From: Lytechinus pictus
Taxonomy: Eukaryota; Echinodermata; Echinoidea; Temnopleuroida; Toxopneustidae
DNA length: 64,000 nucleotides
NCBI RefSeq assembly: GCF_037042905.1
Contig: NC_087257.1
Coordinates: 22,077,001 to 22,141,000 of the forward strand
Reading direction: 5' to 3'
The position numbers and the translations under genes were made by a program. Positions 21,316 through 32,971 of the stretch are shown here, piece after piece. Below the pieces are notes generated by a model, which was given only the letters and a program-made list of their open reading frames with translations, did no database searches and was not told the DNA's origin. The stretch's first letter is position 1. Each line of letters begins with the position of its first letter.

Positions 21316-21321
21316 AGAAGC
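21249..21321 (-). pseudogene. tRNA-Asn with T-arm deletion
   Basis: 73 bases: one base is missing and two are changed in the T arm (GGATGGGTTGAACAACC on the plus strand). This damages the T stem and B box. GUU anticodon intact. Counterparts 6603 and 56718 are intact. Confidence 0.75.
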
Positions 21322-21479
21322 TCCTGTGGAATATTTTTGTTTTTAAAACATCAATAATTCCAAAATTACGTAATCATAGTTATATCCATTTAATAACTCC
21401 TCAAATCAATCAATCCCTCCTTTTGATTAAAGAAAATGTTGAGACTAATGACAACTATTGTCAGGCGCGATTATGGGGA

Positions 21480-21590
21480 ATAGACAAGAGACCGCGTTAC
21501 GTAATAGACCTCCTAACTGATTGGTCAGTTTTAATTATCTCTGATCATGCCGCTCCCACTTGAGAAACTCTCGTCCAATCAAGACTCAAG
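21480..21590 (+). promoter_or_regulatory. CCAAT/TTACGTAA module M7 (class B)
   Basis: TTACGTAA at 21497-21504, ATTGG at 21520-21524, CCAAT at 21575-21579 within TCGTCCAATC. Downstream to about 21830 matches M2, M10 and M14 without an ORF. Confidence 0.58.
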
Positions 21591-22156
21591 GAAGGTTTCG
21601 TGACTATATTACTTAGTGTCAAGATTGTTTGAGTTTGTTTGCTTTATCTTTTTTTCAATACTTTTTATTCAAATCAATTTGATATCTTGGTGAACTTGAC
21701 CTTTGAATATCATGAATTTTATTTTTTCTCCTATAAGCACGCTTTTTTTCAATCGGGACAATAATGTTCTACTCTACAGTCGTACCGTTCCTTATAGTAT
21801 AGTATTCTTTTGTTAATATATATGTAAGCAATTACAACCCTTTGCAACCTTCAAAATGTCCGAACCTTTTTTTTAGGGGGGGGCTGTTTTGAAATATACT
21901 TTGTACACGCAATGGTACTTTTTGTTTTTAGCCCCCCTCTCCAAAATAGGTCCTCTAAATATCTATTAATACTTAGTATTAAATATTAAATTTTTACCAG
22001 GGTTTGCTTTCTTTGTACACAGGGTTGCTTTTTTGATCTTGTGAAAGTTAAATTTTTATTTGTTTTGTCCAAGTTGTATCTAATTTTGTGATCTGGATAA
22101 ACTGTGTGGTAAAAAAGAATGGAGGGATCTTGCAACTAGAAAACAAAAATTTACAT

Positions 22157-22163
22157 CGCTCCT

Positions 22164-22213
<50 letters not shown>

Positions 22214-22230
22214 AATTGCGCCACAGAAGC
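22157..22230 (-). tRNA. tRNA-Asn(GUU)
   Basis: Intact Asn gene with the AATTGG D loop. T5 follows at about 6 bases. Counterpart 7424 has an acceptor mismatch. Confidence 0.95.
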
Positions 22231-22739
22231 TTTGATGCGATTATGCAGAAGTTAGGGAATCTATCTTGCACATACAAATTGTGATTATATTATTCCCTTT
22301 AATTTTAGACTGTATTTATTCGTAATATACGTTTATCGACGATAATTCTCGCAGTAATGACATATAATTGATGATTTGCAACAAAATGGTTCCAATACCG
22401 TTTCCCGTTTAAGTAAAAAAAAAGGGAATGTAGTTCATGGTTTTGTTTTGTCATTATCAAATACACTTAATGAAAGAAATAATTGTGTTCTTGATATCTT
22501 TGTAAAATTCTTTGATCTTTATTCATTCATTGCATAAAAGTTAATTAATCCAATATATTAAAACTCTATGTACCATAAATCTTACAAATATATCGTAGCT
22601 TGTTTAACACATCTATCTGTTTTCATACGTTCAATGTTGGTTTAATTCTATCAACATCATTCCTCAAAGCAATTTAATATATTCATGTTTAATGAATAGA
22701 AGATGCCAATGTGATGCACGAGCTATTGTGAGGCGCGTT

Positions 22740-22857
22740 GAGAGATGGGAGACAAAAGACCGAGTTACGTAATAGATCTCACCACTGATTGGTCAGTTTT
22801 AATTGTCTCTGATTAAGCCGCACCCATAAGAAAAACTCTCGACCAATCACGACTGGA
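22740..22857 (+). promoter_or_regulatory. CCAAT/TTACGTAA module M8, promoter of zinc-finger copy 2
   Basis: TTACGTAA at 22765-22772, ATTGG at 22788-22792, CCAAT at 22843-22847, and the TTAAATAAATA TATA-like run near 22907-22917. Same spacing as in copies 1 and 3. Confidence 0.7.
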
Positions 22858-23097
22858 AGGAGGGTTCATGGTATTGATTGAAATAGATTACTGGGAGTAT
22901 ATGAACTTAAATAAATAGGGGCTAATAATTAAACCTGAATATCATTCAGACATCTGACAGCTATTTGAGGAACACGTATTTACTTTCTCGACACAATTTC
23001 ATATTGACGAAGACATCGCTTTTACTCGTTACTTTTTAAAGTAGTGTGAAGTTGCAGTTGGAACAATATCAACATAAGGATTGGAAGCGTTAATAAT

Positions 23098-23283
23098 GTA
23101 AGTATTTATTTGGCAATGTCATCTACCATACATAAGTGTGGTTTTTTTTTGTCTTTTACACGACCTAAAATCAATTGAATATTTTCGTTAAAAAAGGAAG
23201 CATTTTTTCATCTGTCATTGTAATTACTTTGGGTTTGTTGAAATACTTATCTATTTTCCATCCTGTTTTCTTTTTACTCTCAG
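23098..23283 (+). other. 5' UTR intron of zinc-finger copy 2
   Basis: Donor GTAAGT at 23098 and acceptor CTCTCAG ending at 23283, 186 bases. It differs from copy 1 mainly by small indels in T runs. Confidence 0.72.
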
Positions 23284-23323
23284 GTCGACTCAACTCCTCT
23301 CCGCTCGACCTGCACTCTCACTG

Positions 23324-23983
23324 ATGGCTGGGAATGCTAACTCACCGGTCCCCATCGAGGTACGCGAGCCCGATTTCAACAAGGCCATCGCTTCGGTCAT
23401 CTGGCTTCGACATCATCGACAACCAACCTCCCGAGTCTTTAACTGCTTTGTCTCGAACTGTCCTCTCTGTCCGGCCTCGAGTTCAACTGAAAGATCCTTC
23501 TCAGCGAAACTTAGGAACGTACCACAGCCGCGATGGAGGTCGACATCTGAAGTTAATCAACCCAAGGTCGTCAACTGGCTGATACCGTCAACGACACCCT
23601 CGTCGAGCTCCATGTCCCATCGAAAGAGGCCATCATCATGGACGTCATCCCCGCCGAAGAAGCGTCTCGCCCGGTCACCTCCGTCTTCTCTCGATCACCG
23701 CCCCGTCACTCCAGAAAGTCTCCGCTTCTGCTGTCCATTCTGCCCGATGTCGTTTGTCAAGAAGGACGATTTTACCACCCATCGTCGGTTTCATCTGGGA
23801 ACTGATGTCTACTACTGTCAATATTGCCAGAAACCCTTCGATAGTCCTGCTCGATTGGTCAAACATCGTCGCGTTCACACCCTAGGGCAGCCGTTTCGAT
23901 GTCCGTTCAAAGGATGCCCTTCAGAGTTCACACAACAAAGAAGCCTGGATAGACACATCAGTCAGCATCACCGGAACGAATGA
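23324..23983 (+). CDS. Three-finger C2H2 zinc-finger protein, copy 2 (219 aa)
   Basis: Same protein as the gene at 8593, with all twelve zinc ligands present at the same residues. Differences from copy 1 are N for K at residue 6, F for L at 42 and T for I at 152, the last inside finger 1 next to H153. The basic PKKRLAR signal at 111-117 is unchanged. It starts at the first ATG of exon 2, 40 bases after the conserved acceptor. AATAAA lies at 24113-24118. Unlike copies 1 and 3, there is no longer in-frame upstream extension through the intron, which supports the 219-residue start. Promoter module M8 lies upstream. Whether the copies are expressed together or differently cannot be told from sequence. 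Confidence 0.85.
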   Translation: MAGNANSPVPIEVREPDFNKAIASVIWLRHHRQPTSRVFNCFVSNCPLCPASSSTERSFSAKLRNVPQPRWRSTSEVNQPKVVNWLIPSTTPSSSSMSHRKRPSSWTSSPPKKRLARSPPSSLDHRPVTPESLRFCCPFCPMSFVKKDDFTTHRRFHLGTDVYYCQYCQKPFDSPARLVKHRRVHTLGQPFRCPFKGCPSEFTQQRSLDRHISQHHRNE

Positions 23984-24669
23984 ATGACAGCGTAGGTCTT
24001 CCCAAAGAACTTTATCAGAACTCTAACAGTTTCCATCTCGTTGAAGTGTACTGTATTGTTGGTGGCGTCTTATTCCAATGCTTCAAATCTATATCATGTT
24101 GATATGAAGTTGAATAAATGGATTTTTATATTGCATACCTATTTGTCAATGAGTCTGTATTTTGACGTTGTTCTTGTGAAATTATTTCATAAGGAGGGGG
24201 TTGGTTTGTTGCTCTGCATAGCCCATTTCTGTCCTTCAAATGGGCCTTTTAAGTGAACAGGAGGATGTAACAGGTGGCCTAACCCCCTCTTTTCTAAGAA
24301 TGGAAGAGAGATCTAAGTGAGAGAGGTACAGAGTGAAAAAAAATGAGCAGTATGACGCACACATTTTTATTTTTCATATCGCTAGAGTAACTATAGCCTG
24401 GATAACAGTAAATTATAAGTGAGGAGACTGAATTTTATCTTCCTGATCAAGTTCAGGGGATTTCGATTTTAAAAGAGAAGTGACAAAAAGAAAAATAGGT
24501 GTCTACCCTCCCCCTCTCTCCCTTTGCTCCTCCTGTCTCTGTTGTTATCTCCCCTCTCTTTCTCTCTGTTTATATCGGGAAAATGTGGGTAAAACTGAAC
24601 CCGCCCCTCGTTAGAAGGTAGCTTCATAGCCTTGTCTGGACAAATTTGAATAGATGCACACAAAAAAAT
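23984..24669. other. 3' UTR of zinc-finger copy 2 and spacer
   Basis: 3' UTR to about 24135, then GAGA and CTCTCT tracts as in U1 but without the 9462-9540 portion. No gene seen. Confidence 0.55.
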
Positions 24670-24676
24670 CGCTCCT

Positions 24677-24726
<50 letters not shown>

Positions 24727-24743
24727 AATTGCGCCACAGAAGC
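24670..24743 (-). tRNA. tRNA-Asn(GUU)
   Basis: Intact; body the same as 10018. Seven T residues directly downstream on the sense strand. Confidence 0.95.
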
Positions 24744-25904
24744 TTCGGTACGGAAAAACTGCAGTTAATTGTCTATCAAATGCAAGTTCTTTCGAATCAT
24801 AATTTTTACGATGATAACTTCACGTCTACGACAAATTATTGATTTGAAATAAACTTGTTTTATGAATATATGAATACATTCTATTATTCCGCGAATATAT
24901 TCATGATAACTTTTTAAAAGAGTGTTATTTTGGAAGACAAAATCTAATTTCGAAAGAGAAACAAGATATTTTGGGCAAACTATATAAAGCAGTGATATTT
25001 GTAATTAGATTTACTCTCTGTATAGTGTGTAAGGCGGTTTATCATTCTTCGGAATTAGATGGACTCAAATATGCATGAATGGAAATTCTAATTTAATTTG
25101 CGAGGTCTTTTCATTGTAAAATTATATCCCAATGAGTTACGTAATTATTTCTATTCATCAGTGCTCATCAAGAAGGTAAACCTGTGAATTACACTATAGG
25201 CCCACATTCATGCATTACTGATACACCGATGTCCTTTTGAGTATTAAACATATAATACATATCAAATATTTACATCAAAGTTAGAGTTAGAATATACACC
25301 ATTTTATACCCCCCCCCCCTCTCTCTCTCTCGGTGGCGGATATATTTCCCCTTTTGTCAGTTCGATTTGTAGGGTAATATATATATCCTTTATTTTGGAA
25401 TAAGAAGACTGAAGTTTACGAATTGGGACAACTATACGAGAGTGGACTAACTATTAGACTAACTTAATTCCGATCATCATTAAAGATCGTCGTACCTTCT
25501 TTCAATATTGGAATGAAAATCATAAAGAAAAGTTATACAAATGCATCGTAATTCTCATATGTACAGTGCTTTGTGTTTTCCAAAACAAGATTATAATTTT
25601 CTTACATTTTGATGTTAAGAGTAATGTTAATATGTTGCAAAATAAAATACATGTACATATACTCACTTTATTTGACATTTTATTATCATTCTGTGCATTT
25701 GTTGATGCATACTGTAAGTTTAATTTATATAAAAAAAGAATTCGTTTGTTTAATCAAATAATGCGAGAGATTTCTCGAGTCGCATTTCCAGTGCCTATCG
25801 TTTATTATAATCTGGAAATCTCTCGCACACAAGTTTCCTTGGTTACCAAGGGGACAACAAACTTCATTCGAATAAAGTTTATCAACGTGCACCCGTCTTG
25901 CAAA
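24744..25904. other. AT-rich spacer between tRNA-Asn and tRNA-Gly
   Basis: No gene. It contains about 250 bases (24960-25230) that U1 lacks here but that match 17230-17480, a CTCTCT tract near 25318, and the conserved stem-loop at 25760-25826. The X-box-like palindrome of U1 is altered here (ACCAAGGGGACAAC). Confidence 0.5.
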
Positions 25905-25976
25905 GCGTTGGTGGTATAGTGGTTAGCATAGTTGCCTTCCAAGCAATTGATCCGGGTTCGATTCCCGGCCAACGCA
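25905..25976 (+). tRNA. tRNA-Gly(UCC)
   Basis: Intact apart from C to T in the variable region (TTGATCCGGG), which leaves all stems paired. A long T-run follows. Confidence 0.95.
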
Positions 25977-26179
25977 TTTTTTTTCTCTAAAACCAAATCG
26001 GGATCACAGACAAAATCCGCTCACACATATCATAATAGATCCTCTCCATCAGTAGAAACATTCTAACTTTTCCATCAATTTCCCTTTTCTAATTTTTTTT
26101 CTTCAAGCATTTCAGGAGCTTTTATTTACAGCGCTATTCAACAATGCTCATCAAAAAGGGAGCTATTGTTCGACGTTGT

Positions 26180-26280
26180 GAAAGAGGGAGCAGACAAAAG
26201 ACCGCGTTACGTAATTGACCTCCTCACTGATTGGTCGGTTTTAATTGACCCATCAGAAAAACTCTCGACCAATCACAACT
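26180..26280 (+). promoter_or_regulatory. CCAAT/TTACGTAA module M9 (class D)
   Basis: TTACGTAA at 26207-26214, ATTGG at 26230-26234, CCAAT at 26269-26273. Same core deletion as M4, so the deletion predates unit duplication. Confidence 0.55.
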
Positions 26281-26714
26281 CATAGAAACTCTCGACCTCA
26301 CAACTAATTGAAGGGCTCTTTACGAGTGATTAAAATAAATAAATAGAGAGAGTGGAGGGCAGACAGATGAGCGATATGTGTATTTATACCCCGAAGAAAA
26401 ATAAAGAAAAAAGGGAAAGAAAGAATGGGTATTGACAAGACTAAGTTTTGCTTTCAAAACCGTCTAATGAACTTGATTTTGGATTGCGTAGTTTCCGGTA
26501 AACCCTCTGTATAGAATCTTTAAAGAATCCATTAAGTAAAGAGCATAGCATAAGTAGGAATTAATCAGAAACAAAAATCAAGGAAAGAAAAGAAAGGTTA
26601 TTACTTTCACACACTAGGATGAAATTGACTTGGGATAACGGGTTCGTATAGTTCCGGTGTAGCGGCAGATGTGGTTCCTATTAAAATAGATAGTGAAGAG
26701 GTAGGTCATATATA

Positions 26715-26987
26715 ATTTTGAAGGAAATGGGTACCGTGTGCATGCAGATAGAGAAACGATAGCAAGAACGATATCTGCCGAAGGGATATTGGTTCTGAAT
26801 CCGCCGAAATTGGAACACGATCCGCCGGTAGATAGTGTTCCTAGGACCATTATTTGCCTTGTACCGGATCCGCCGCTACACCGGCACCCCTTGGTGTATT
26901 GCTACGTGGCAAAAACGCCGACGTGGCTTTATCGACTTCTCCATGTGAAATACACTACGATCGGAGACTGACAGCGAAATCTCGAAC
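26715..26987 (-). repeat. GC-rich island G2 with CCACGT repeats
   Basis: Copy of G1 with CACCAAGGGGTGCC, one G more than in G1, which breaks the frame seen over G1. It lies 27 bases past the empty mariner site at 26687-26688. Confidence 0.5.
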
Positions 26988-27314
26988 ACACATCCATACA
27001 CGAATGTTTGACATGTACATAAAAAGTTTGAAAAAAAATAGTAACGACAAAAATATTTCGTGTATACAATGAATGAATAAATGGATGCCAAAAAGTAGAC
27101 TTCATATCTGAGTTGTACTATGTATACTCACTAACAAAAGGATTCCCCCTTTTTGTTAGAAAAATTAATAATTCTATAGATATTGTGCATTCTAATATGA
27201 GCGAAGTAATTAGGCCCTACCAAATTCAAATTTGTTTTTATTGGTACAGTGATATTGAAGCTATCAAATTAAAATGACGAAATGAGACCAATCATAAGAA
27301 GAGTTTTATTAACT

Positions 27315-27547
27315 TGCAAAAATTCCGGTGTTGATTTAACATCAGCCCGGAATGTCCACACCAGAGAAGTGTTAAACAAAACCAGTTTGGTTTTGGTCTA
27401 ACACCAGAAAGATGTTTATACAACACCAATTAGTATTAAAACAGCATCGGGGTTTGATTCAAAACTGGTGTTGTTTCAATACTTCTCTGATGTGGACATA
27501 TATAGATTCCGGGCTGGTGTTAAATCAACACCGGAGTTTTTGCAGTG
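27315..27547. mobile_element. Miniature inverted-repeat element, copy 2
   Basis: Copy of 14520-14755 at the matching place in U2. It lacks the outer few bases of the left end (starts TGCAAAAATTCCGG), while the right end TTTTTGCAGTG is whole. The insertion predates the U1/U2 duplication. Confidence 0.7.
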
Positions 27548-27942
27548 TCATCGTTAAGGATTCTCCAAAAATTTATCTTCAAATCATCATTGAATTGTAT
27601 AAAAATGCCTTTTAATTTCTTTGCTTTGCAGACTTTTGATTTTTAGACAAGTTATAATTTTCTCGAAATTTACTTTTACTTCAAATAAAATTAATTCATT
27701 GTTGTTTTAATATATATTTTCATATTCATTCTTGCTATTTTGATAGATCTTAGTTTCATTTCTATCCGTTTTTTGTTTTGTTTGCCTCTTCATTTTATGA
27801 CTCGATTGATTCCGAGATTTTAATTTCCAGGGACGCTATACTTCTACCATCTGGAACTAATCCATCCAAGTTTATGGTTACCAAGACAACGACAAATTCG
27901 ACTCGAATAAACTTCATGAACTCCCTCGGAGAGTCGGGCAAA

Positions 27943-28014
27943 GCGTTGGTGGTATAGTGGTTAGCATAGTTGCCTTCCAAGCAATTGACCCGGGTTCGAT
28001 TCCCGGCCAACGCA
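27943..28014 (+). tRNA. tRNA-Gly(UCC)
   Basis: Intact, with seven T downstream and the ACTCGAATAAACTTCATGAA flank upstream. Counterpart of 15151. Confidence 0.97.
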
Positions 28015-28587
28015 TTATTTTTTTCCCCTTCTGTTCCTTATACTAGAGCAAAATATGCTCACACAAACTACTGATACTGTTCAGTTGCATCCATTCATCC
28101 CCTTTGAATTCATTTAAGGACTGATTTAAAACACGATACATAAAGCGACAAACATTTCCCTCCCGCTTTTCTTTTGAACATTTGATATGATTTGCTCTAT
28201 TTTATAAAAAAACTATAAAATAGCAATCAATTAACTAATGACTATCTTTCAAAGTGGCCGTGTATATAAATACATAAAAACAATTATTTATATCAAATGT
28301 AAGAATAATGTTATTTTAATTCACATACAATCATTTTAATCGGTTTTAATATGTATTACTTGCAGCATGTAATAGGGCTTCCAAACATATCAAAAAGATT
28401 ATTTATTATATGGAAATGGGATTCCAACATGTTGAAATAATATTATTTTTAAAGAAAAAATATTTGCTTAAAGAGAAAGGCCCAAGTCCCAGTTAACTAA
28501 CTCACTTGTTTTTACTACTCAGCGAGCTGTGACAATTTGAAGTTGGCATTTTACTTGAAAGAATTTTCCAGATATTATTGCATCAAA

Positions 28588-28605
28588 GCTTCTGTTGCGC
28601 AATCA

Positions 28606-28654
<49 letters not shown>

Positions 28655-28661
28655 AGGAGCG
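28588..28661 (+). tRNA. tRNA-Asn(GUU), weakened A box
   Basis: Same A-box changes as 15798 (TTGCGCAATCAG). T6 about 8 bases downstream. Confidence 0.7.
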
Positions 28662-28992
28662 ATATAAACTTTTTTGGCGGTAAACTTCATCACGTATAGT
28701 GTCTTTTTTTTTGTTTTCCCAAAAATAGTTTTATAGAGAACGCATAGTTGAACCTAATCATCCTACTACTTGGATAATTGATATATGTTTTGGGGATGGC
28801 GAAACACTTTCTTTAATTCATAAAACAATATTATTATTACTTTTAAGGGAAAAAAATGCTATTCTACCTTTTTGTATTTGTCAACAGACTGTACGACATG
28901 TAATTTATTTAACTTAAAGAAAGAAGTGGAAAATTGTTTGAACGAAGTTTAATGAAATAAACCGTCTTGCAATTCATCACAACAAAAATTAT

Positions 28993-28999
28993 CATACCT

Positions 29000-29060
<61 letters not shown>

Positions 29061-29066
29061 AGAAGC
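28993..29066 (-). pseudogene. tRNA-Asn with broken acceptor stem
   Basis: Counterpart of 16200 with the same CAGGTAT 3' acceptor strand. Otherwise intact, GUU anticodon. Confidence 0.7.
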
Positions 29067-29311
29067 TTCGATGCAAAGAAATAGCCTGGCAAGTCACTAG
29101 AAAACATTTCAGTTTCATTCCAGAAAAAAACATTTATGTAAAAAAGAATGTGGACTTGAATTGTTATAATATAAATTGTTTGTAGGAATTTATACAATTG
29201 AAATTCATATAATTTGAAGGAAAAAATAAACATCTTTATTACAGGCCTGAAGGGATTAAAAAGGAATTGTTCTTGTAAGCGAAACATGTCGATTCAGACA
29301 AAAAAGCATCT

Positions 29312-29385
29312 CGCTCCTGGGTGGGCTCGAACCACCAACCTTTCAGTTAACAGCCAAACGCGCTAGCCGATTGCGCCACAGAAGC
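29312..29385 (-). tRNA. tRNA-Asn(GUU), wobble-paired anticodon stem
   Basis: TTCGAGC subtype. The anticodon stem is TTTGG against CTGAA, so two G-C pairs have become U-G and G-U and the stem is still closed. T6 follows. Marked variant of the neighbour at 29632. Confidence 0.82.
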
Positions 29386-29631
29386 TTTGACGTAAGAAAT
29401 AGCCTGGCAAGTCACTAGAAAACATTTCAGTTTCATTCCAGAAAAAAACATTTATGTAAAAAAGAATGTGGACTTGAATTGTTATAATATATATCGTTTG
29501 TAGGAATTTATACAATTGAAATTCATATAATTTGAAGGAAAAAATACACATCTTTATTACAGGCCTGAAGGGATTAAAAAAGAATTGTTCTTGTAAGCGA
29601 AACATGTCGATTCAGACAAAAAAATATATCT

Positions 29632-29648
29632 CGCTCCTGGGTGGGCTC

Positions 29649-29685
<37 letters not shown>

Positions 29686-29705
29686 GCCGATTGCGCCACA
29701 GAAGC
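29632..29705 (-). tRNA. tRNA-Asn(GUU), TTCGAGC variant
   Basis: Intact. The DNA from about 29386 to 29640 repeats 29067-29315, so this gene arose by a local duplication of about 320 bases. Seven T downstream. Confidence 0.95.
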
Positions 29706-30461
29706 TACGATGTGGAAGTGCACTTAATCTATGTTAATTTTATTTAATTATAGACATTGCAAACGTCTACAAAAGCTGGTCGAAATGGTTGGTTCTTCCA
29801 TGCACCGTTTACTCGACGAACTGATAAGTAATCTCACGTAACAAGTACGTCGGAAGTTTGAAAAAATATCGAAATAAAAGGTCATTCAGAACAAAAAAGA
29901 ACGACAAACATATTTCGTGTATAGCATTCCTCCTTTTGTTAGAATATTGTATATCGCTTCTTGTCAATTGAGAATAAATACCATAATTTTGTATTATCGG
30001 AACAGTGGTGCTAGCAAATTATTATAATTTTGAGATTATATCAATCAGAAGAATTTTATTATAATTCAAACATATATGATTATCATTAAGGATTCTCTTA
30101 ATATTTGTCTCAAAACCGTTATTGTATACGAATGTAATTAATATTCCTTTGCAGTCTTTTGTGATTTTACGAGACGAATTGAAAATTTTCTCGATTTTTT
30201 TTTTAATTGAATAACTTAATGCTGTTGAATATTTGATTTAATTTTCATTGCTGCTATTTTGTTGGACCTTAGGTTCATTTGTATTTGTTTTTTGCTTTCT
30301 TCTTATCATGACGCAATTTGATTCCGATCTTTCCACTTCCAGGGACTTTGAACTTCTTTCTATACAATCTGGAACTAATCCGCACATAAGTTTCTTGTTC
30401 CTGAGGAAACGACAGCTCGACTCGAATAATATCCATGAACTGACAAGAAAACTAGAGTAAA
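29706..30461. repeat. Spacer repeated at 33719-34492
   Basis: AT-rich, without a gene. It matches 33719-34492 almost throughout, including the tRNA-Gly flank (GACTCGAATAA). No GC island is present here. Confidence 0.55.
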
Positions 30462-30533
30462 GCGTTGGTGGTATAGTGGTTAGCATAGTTGCCTTCCAAG
30501 CAATTGACCCGGGTTCGATTCCCGGCCAACGCA
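30462..30533 (+). tRNA. tRNA-Gly(UCC)
   Basis: Intact, seven T downstream. The upstream flank carries CCTGAGGAAACGACAGCTCG, a diverged form of the Gly flank. Confidence 0.97.
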
Positions 30534-30681
30534 TTATTTTTTTCCAAAATATACTTCCACAAACTTCTGATACTGTTCGAGTGTATCCATTCAAATGATC
30601 ACCTTTGACTTGATTTATTGACTGATTAAAAACATTTTTTTAAAGCAAAACATGTCGATTCAGACCAAAAAAAAATAATCT

Positions 30682-30698
30682 CGCTCCTGGGTGGGCTC

Positions 30699-30735
<37 letters not shown>

Positions 30736-30755
30736 GCCGATTGCGCCACAGAAGC
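30682..30755 (-). tRNA. tRNA-Asn(GUU), TTCGAGC variant
   Basis: Intact. A run of nine T follows on the sense strand. Its 5' flank (GAGGTGGTG then AATTCAATTTTC) matches that of 16520. Confidence 0.95.
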
Positions 30756-31007
30756 TCCGATGAGGTGGTGAATTCAATTTTCTGTTAATTTACTTAATGA
30801 TAAACATTGCAAACGTCTATCAAAAACTGCTCGAAAATGTTGGTTCTTCTCTGCACCGTTTACACGACGAACTTAGAATATTACACCCTAAATTGCAAGG
30901 ATTTATAATCAATCCATACCATGCATACAGGTGGACTGTATTTAGGGACAAGTCGAAATTAACGTTTAGGATTTAAACTAAATCCTAAATTAGATTGGAT
31001 CGGGTAG

Positions 31008-31160
31008 CTTCCGGTACCCCTCTGTGTATAGCTACCTGGCAAAAACACCGACGTGGCTGAACCGACTCTTCCTTGTGAACCTGCCACTTCCCTGATTATA
31101 CTACGGTCGAGTATTGACAGCATGAAACTTCTATCTCCAAACTGACAGGAAAATATCGCG
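31008..31160 (-). repeat. GC-rich island G3 with CCACGT words
   Basis: Minus-strand CCACGTCGGTGTTTTTGCCA; the second CCACGT has decayed to CAGGTA. Upstream neighbours TAGTATAATCAGGGAAG and CCGGAAGCTACCCGATCCA are shared with G4-G6. Confidence 0.5.
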
Positions 31161-31544
31161 AAATGTCACTATCACGTAACAGGTACATCGAAAGTTTGAC
31201 AAACAAATATCGAAATGAAAGGCCATTCGGAACAAAAAGAACGACAAACATTATTTCGTGTATAAAACTTTATTAATGAGTAGATAAATGGATATATCGG
31301 CCAAAATGAGGCATTATGTTCTTATTGTACACTTGCTAACAAATCGCTAGTATATGCACATGGATGTTAAAAAGACTTCCCCCTTTTGTTAAAATGTTGA
31401 TAAGTTTTGTTTATCGCTTATTGTCAATTGAGAATGAATACCAACATTTTGTATTATCGGAACAGTGGTGCTAGCAAATTATTATAATTTTGAGATTATA
31501 TCAATCAGCAAAACTTTATTATAATTCAAAGATATATGATTGTC

Positions 31545-31760
31545 TTATACTGACCTGGATGGAGGTAAAGGGGTGTGGGAAGGAATACCTGTGGGTCATG
31601 GTAATTAAGTTAACCTTTTCCAAACACAGGCAGTCCCTTCATCTCTATTCCAGGCCCGATTCCAGGTCCTTTGTATTATGTCACGTATATCATATTGTTA
31701 ATGTAATTTGTATTGTACTATAATTCATGTATTTTAAAATGCTGTATAAATACTAATAAT
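31545..31760 (+). mobile_element. Truncated retroposon, LINE 3'-end-like
   Basis: The paralog at 30066 reads straight through ATGATTATCATTAAGG, while here about 215 bases interrupt that text. The insert ends in GCTGTATAAATACTAATAAT, the kind of short simple-repeat tail seen at the 3' ends of CR1/L2-type non-LTR elements. No reverse transcriptase remains. Confidence 0.45.
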
Positions 31761-32155
31761 AATCATCAATAAGGATTCTGCTATTCTTTTTTAATATTTG
31801 CCTCGAAACCATTAAGAAATTCTATACGAATTTCATTAATATTCCTTTGCAGTATTTTGTGCTTTTCCGATACAAATTTACATTTTTATCAAAACTTGCT
31901 CTTACTAAATTAACATATTGTTGTTCTTGAATATTTTATTTTATTTTCATTCCTGCTATTTTGGTGGACCTTAGTTTAGTTTGTATTCGTATTTTGATTT
32001 CTTCTTTTAATGACGCGATTGATTCCTAGCTATCCATTTCCAGGGCCTTTTAACTTCTTCAATCTGGAACTAATCCGCACATAAGTATCTAGTTACTGAG
32101 GAAACGACCACTCGACTCGAATAATCTTCATTAACTAACAAGACAATCGAGCAAA

Positions 32156-32227
32156 GCGTTGGTGGTATAGTGGTTAGCATAGTTGCCTTCCAAGCAATTG
32201 ACCCGGGTTCGATTCCCGGCCAACGCA
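32156..32227 (+). tRNA. tRNA-Gly(UCC)
   Basis: Intact, T6 a few bases downstream. The flank GTTACTGAGGAAACGACCAC keeps part of the X-box-like pattern. Confidence 0.97.
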
Positions 32228-32897
32228 ATATTTTTTCCATCTGTTCCTTACACTAGAGCACTATATCAGCTCACTCAAACTTCTGATACTGTTCAGTTGC
32301 ATCCATTCAAACGATCCCCTTTGACTTCATTTATGGACTGTTTTAAAACATCAAACATAAGCACGATAAAGCGACAATCATTTTCCCCTTTTTTTGACTT
32401 GTTTTAATCCTTTTTCTATTGAACATTTGGTATGATTTGATCTATTTATTTCACCAAGGTAAAATAGCCCTCCATCGGCATATGACTATTTTTCAAACAG
32501 ACAGTGCATATAATTATATAAAAGCAATTCTGTATATTAAATGTAAGAATAACGTTATATCATTCACATACAATTATTTTAATCAGTTTTAATCTTTATT
32601 ACTTACAGCATGTCAGATGGGCTTCCAAACATGTCAACAATGTTATTTGTATATGGAAATGGGATTCAAAGTGTTGAAATGATATATATATATATTTACG
32701 AAAAATAATTGATATAGAGTAGTGGTATGTGGTTGATACCATATTTGCTTTAATAGAAAGACCCAAGTCCCAGTGAACCCACTTGTTCTTGCTACTCAGC
32801 GAGCTGTGACGATCTCAATTTTTTCTCAAGTAAAAACTTTACATGCTTGTTTGTAAAGTTTTTACTTGAAAAAAAAAGAAGATAATATTGCATCGAA
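32228..32897. repeat. Spacer repeated at 34565-35159
   Basis: AT-rich, no gene. It includes the GTCCCAGTGAACCCACTTG...CAGCGAGCTGTGACGAT block found 5' of most plus-strand Asn genes, and a local hairpin AAGTAAAAACTTTAC...GTAAAGTTTTTACTT at 32828-32868. Confidence 0.5.
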
Positions 32898-32903
32898 GCT
32901 TCT

Positions 32904-32947
<44 letters not shown>

Positions 32948-32971
32948 ATGGTTCAAGCCCACCCAGGAGCA
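32898..32971 (+). tRNA. tRNA-Asn(GUU), T-stem mismatch
   Basis: One G to A in the T stem (GATGG against CCACC) leaves an A-C mismatch. The discriminator is A rather than G. TTTT about 11 bases downstream. Confidence 0.8.

Larger units (their letters stand above)
16966..29385 (+). repeat. Compound repeat unit U2
   Basis: Second direct copy of the large unit. Relative to U1 it lacks the 3791/4061 Asn pair, the palindrome at 10537 and the mariner-like insertion. It keeps the zinc-finger gene, the miniature element and the same tRNA order and strands. Confidence 0.8.

Noticed and set aside
31490-31723. 77-residue frame on the plus strand
   Set aside because: It covers the truncated retroposon and has no conserved domain; the paralog at 30066 lacks the DNA.
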